The notes beneath the pieces are model-generated. The model worked only from the letters and a program-made list of their open reading frames with translations. It made no database searches and was not told the DNA's origin. From contig JACDHQ010000055.1 of NCBI GenBank assembly GCA_013820975.1, forward strand, positions 1 through 8,843: a stretch of 8,843 bases of DNA. Direction: 5' to 3'. Source of the stretch: Gemmatimonadaceae bacterium (GTDB taxonomy: Bacteria > Gemmatimonadota > Gemmatimonadetes > Gemmatimonadales > Gemmatimonadaceae). Position numbers and translations under genes: made by a program. Of this stretch, positions 6,502-8,843 are shown one piece after another (the stretch's first letter is position 1; each line of letters starts with the position of its first letter).

Positions 6502-7688
6502 AGCAGATCTTTTCGCGGGCTGCCGCGTTCCGTACCGCCGATGAGCTGAAGGCGCAGGGTGCGTATGCGTACTTTTGTGCGGTCGAGCAATCGACGGCGA
6601 CGGAGGTGCTCGTCGAGGGCCAGTGGCGCGTGATGGCGGGCTCCAACAATTACCTGGGCCTCACGCATCATCCGCGCGTGCTCGATGCGCAGCATGCCGC
6701 CCTCGAGAAGTACGGCTCCGGCGCAACTGGCAGCCGAATTCTCAACGGCACGATCGACCTGCACAACGAGCTCGAGTCGCGGCTCGCGGCATTCCTCGGC
6801 AAGGAGGATGCGCTCGTATTTACCACGGGCTACCAGGCGAGCCTCGCCGCCGTGTCCACGTTCCTCGGACGCGGCGATCACCTCTTTCTCGACAAGCTCG
6901 ATCACGCGTCCATCGTGGATGGCTCGCGGATGGGATTCGGTGAGGTGCACCGCTATCCGCACGGTGACTTCGACACATTGGCGCGCCAGCTCGCGAGCGT
7001 CCCGGCGAGTGCCGGCAAGTTGGTCGTCTCCGACGGCGTCTTCTCCATGGAAGGATCGACCGTCGACCTGCCACGGCTGGTCGCGGTCGCACACGCGCAC
7101 GATGCCGCAGTGCTCGTGGACGACGCGCATGCCCTCGGCGTGCTCGGCGACAATGGCGCCGGCACCGCGCGCCACTTCGGGCTCGCCGACGAGGTGGACC
7201 TCATCATGGCGACCTTCTCCAAGTCGCTCGCCGGCGTCGGTGGTGTCGTCGCGGGACAGCACACCGTCATCGACTTCCTCCGCCACCAGGCGCGTCCGTT
7301 CATCTTCACCGCGAGCGCCCCGCCTGCATCGGTCGCCGGCGCGCTCGCGGCGCTCGACGTGCTGATCGACGAACCCGAGCGGCGCGACCGGCTGTGGCAC
7401 AACACGCGGCGCATGGCCGAGGGACTGCGCGCGCTTGGCTTCGACACCGGCACGAGCGATACGCCCATCATTCCCGTGTATATCGGCGACACGCACGCGA
7501 CGCTCGCGGCGTGGAAGGCGCTGTTCGAGGCCGGCGTGTTCACGCATCCCATCCTGCCGCCGGCGGTGGCGGCGAGCGCCTGCCGGATTCGCGTGTCGAT
7601 GAGTGCGGAGCACTCGGATGAGCAGGTGGACCGGGTGCTGGGGGCGTTTGCGGGGCTCGAGGCGCAGGCGCGCCGGGTCTCGGCGTGA
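6498..7688 (+). CDS. spt: Serine palmitoyltransferase-type alpha-oxoamine synthase (PLP)
   Basis: A 396-residue fold-type I PLP enzyme. Members condense an amino acid with an acyl thioester and release CO2; serine palmitoyltransferase makes 3-ketosphinganine, the first step of sphingolipid synthesis. Visible residues are GSNNYLGLTHHP (48-59), YGSGATGSRILNGT (72-85), TTGYQAS (109-115), LDHASIVDG (134-142) with His136 placed to stack on PLP, VDDAHALGVLG (207-217) with Asp208 and His211, and TFSKSLAGVGG (239-249) with Lys242 as the Schiff-base lysine. The N-terminus with GAYAYFCAVE (21-30) looks like bacterial serine palmitoyltransferase rather than KBL or BioF. It is soluble, with no membrane anchor. 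GTGA overlaps on both sides couple it to the ceramide synthase and Wzi genes. KBL-type activity cannot be excluded by sequence alone, but the acyltransferase partner argues against it. Confidence 0.87.
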   Translation: MKQIFSRAAAFRTADELKAQGAYAYFCAVEQSTATEVLVEGQWRVMAGSNNYLGLTHHPRVLDAQHAALEKYGSGATGSRILNGTIDLHNELESRLAAFLGKEDALVFTTGYQASLAAVSTFLGRGDHLFLDKLDHASIVDGSRMGFGEVHRYPHGDFDTLARQLASVPASAGKLVVSDGVFSMEGSTVDLPRLVAVAHAHDAAVLVDDAHALGVLGDNGAGTARHFGLADEVDLIMATFSKSLAGVGGVVAGQHTVIDFLRHQARPFIFTASAPPASVAGALAALDVLIDEPERRDRLWHNTRRMAEGLRALGFDTGTSDTPIIPVYIGDTHATLAAWKALFEAGVFTHPILPPAVAASACRIRVSMSAEHSDEQVDRVLGAFAGLEAQARRVSA

Positions 7689-8843
7689 GGCCTGACTTCC
7701 GGCTGCGCCCGGTACTCACGATTGCACTCCTGATGGCGACGGCCAGCGTAGCCGTAGCACAGGTGCCTGCCGATACCACGCCGGGATCGCAGGTGCTGCG
7801 CGGCGGCGCCTTCGCGGGCAGCGCACTCGAATCCCGGTTGCGCACGCTCCAGTTGCTCCGCGCCATCCCCGCTCACCAGTGGTCGATACGCCAGCTGGGC
7901 CCGCGTGAGCTCGAGCGACTCACCCTCGCGGACTCCGTCGCGCTGCCTGCGTCGCTCAGTCGGCCGTGGTGCGCGCAGCAGTGCGACCTCCGCGGTGGCC
8001 GCAGCGCCGGCGTCTCGCTCCTGCCGGCCGAAGCGTCGGTCTGGTTCAACAGTACGCATCCATTCGGGATCAACGACGGGCCGGTATGGGCCGGGCGGGG
8101 CGTCACTACCGCGGTGTCGGCGGCGGTGTCGGCGCATGCCGGCCCGCTCTCGCTCGTGCTGGCACCAATCGCCACGTGGTCGCAGAACGCCGCGTTCGCG
8201 CTGGAGCCGAATGGGCAAACGGACGAGCTCCGCTTCGCCGATGCGTTCTTCTTCGATTTGATCGACCACCCGCAGCGGTTCGGCGATGCGCCGGTCACCC
8301 GAATCGACCCCGGTGAATCCACGCTGCGCCTCGACCTCCTTGGCGCTGCTGCGGGCATGTCGACCGCCTCGCAATGGTGGGGGCCGATGTCGATATACCC
8401 CTTCCTCCTCAGCAACAATGCAGGCGGGTTTCCCCACGTTTTCGCCGGCACGTCGCGACCCGCCAACATCGGCATCGGGCGCCTCCATGCACGGGTGATC
8501 TACGGCGACCTGGCACAGTCGGCGTATTCGATCATGCCCGACGCGGGCGCGCGACGCTTTGCCAGCGGCGTTGTTGCCGTATTCATGCCGCGAGGGCTTC
8601 CCGGGCTCGAGGTGGGGGGGGGCCGCTTCTATCACTCTGTGTGGCCTTCCACCGGACTCACGGCAGCCGACTTCCGGAAGCCGTTCGAGGGGCTGCTCAA
8701 GGAGTCGAGCGTCGGGCGGAATCCGGATGGATCGTTGCTGGATGACCCCCACAACCAGCTCGCCTCAGTCTTCGCGCGCCTGGTGCTTCCCAACAGTGGC
8801 GTGGAGGTGTACGGTGAGTTCGGCCGCGAGGACCACAACGCCG
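7685..8843 (+). CDS. Wzi-family capsule assembly outer-membrane protein (C-terminus beyond window)
   Basis: The frame opens with GTG overlapping the synthase stop (GTGA) and stays open for 386 codons to the window end. The first 26 residues form a signal peptide: basic N-region, hydrophobic LTIALLMATASVAV, cleavage after AVA. The rest fits the Wzi capsule-assembly family, beta-barrel outer-membrane proteins that hold or organise surface polysaccharide: ASVWFNSTHPFGINDGPVW (117-135), STASQWWGP (226-234), LLSNNAGGFPHVFAGTSRP (241-259), IGIGRLHARVIYGDLAQS (262-279) and NQLASVFARLVLP (357-369). Two cysteines (96, 100) stand in the early mature region. ATG at 7733 would cut away most of the signal peptide, so GTG at 7685 is chosen despite no clear ribosome-binding site. 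It contains a run of nine G. Its coupling to ceramide genes is unusual. Confidence 0.85.
   Translation, partial: MRPDFRLRPVLTIALLMATASVAVAQVPADTTPGSQVLRGGAFAGSALESRLRTLQLLRAIPAHQWSIRQLGPRELERLTLADSVALPASLSRPWCAQQCDLRGGRSAGVSLLPAEASVWFNSTHPFGINDGPVWAGRGVTTAVSAAVSAHAGPLSLVLAPIATWSQNAAFALEPNGQTDELRFADAFFFDLIDHPQRFGDAPVTRIDPGESTLRLDLLGAAAGMSTASQWWGPMSIYPFLLSNNAGGFPHVFAGTSRPANIGIGRLHARVIYGDLAQSAYSIMPDAGARRFASGVVAVFMPRGLPGLEVGGGRFYHSVWPSTGLTAADFRKPFEGLLKESSVGRNPDGSLLDDPHNQLASVFARLVLPNSGVEVYGEFGREDHNA
8614..8622 (+). repeat. G9 homopolymer run inside the Wzi-family gene
   Basis: Nine consecutive G encode part of a Val-Gly-Gly-Gly stretch (residues 310-313). The frame on both sides fits the family, so the gene is in frame at this length. 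Such runs can slip during replication. Confidence 0.6.

Noticed and set aside
6498..7688. Calling the PLP enzyme glycine C-acetyltransferase (KBL) or BioF
   Set aside because: Catalytic residues are shared by all three, but the N-terminal GAYAYF segment and the overlapping YghO/bCerS-type partner favour serine palmitoyltransferase; no threonine or biotin genes are nearby.
6953..8752. Minus-strand open frame of 599 codons
   Set aside because: Antisense to the synthase and Wzi-family genes, spanning their junction, low-complexity Arg/Ser/Ala composition and no recognisable domain.

Overview
This GC-rich window holds seven protein genes in two divergent blocks and no RNA genes, mobile elements or CRISPR. 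GC-rich coding with many GTG starts, a Wzi-family outer-membrane protein and a signal peptide ending in AVA|Q point to a Gram-negative bacterium. The overall style resembles Gemmatimonadota, but that is an impression, not something proven from the sequence.

Left block (minus strand, 5286 down to the window start): a PAP2-superfamily membrane enzyme, a polytopic O-antigen ligase/polymerase-type protein, a class I SAM methyltransferase, and a very large glycosyltransferase. The last is a single uninterrupted frame carrying a GT2 domain followed by a GT9 (heptosyltransferase-type) domain; its C-terminus lies beyond base 1. Spacing is 14 nt, 0 nt and a 4-nt GTGA overlap, so this is almost certainly one operon for a surface glycan.

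Right block (plus strand, 5368 to the window end): a YghO/bCerS-type (bacterial ceramide synthase) N-acyltransferase, a serine palmitoyltransferase-type alpha-oxoamine synthase, and a Wzi capsule-assembly outer-membrane protein that runs off the end. Both junctions are GTGA overlaps, indicating translational coupling.

The blocks diverge from an 81-bp spacer (5287-5367). The two committed enzymes of bacterial ceramide synthesis (condensation of serine with an acyl thioester, then N-acylation) are thus coupled to a surface-polysaccharide outer-membrane protein, back-to-back with a glycan operon headed by a PAP2 protein that resembles inositol-phosphorylceramide-synthase-type enzymes. My main hypothesis is a locus that builds sphingolipids and a surface polysaccharide together, possibly with ceramide as part of the glycan's anchor or membrane environment. 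The enzyme assignments are fairly strong; the functional link is inference from gene order.
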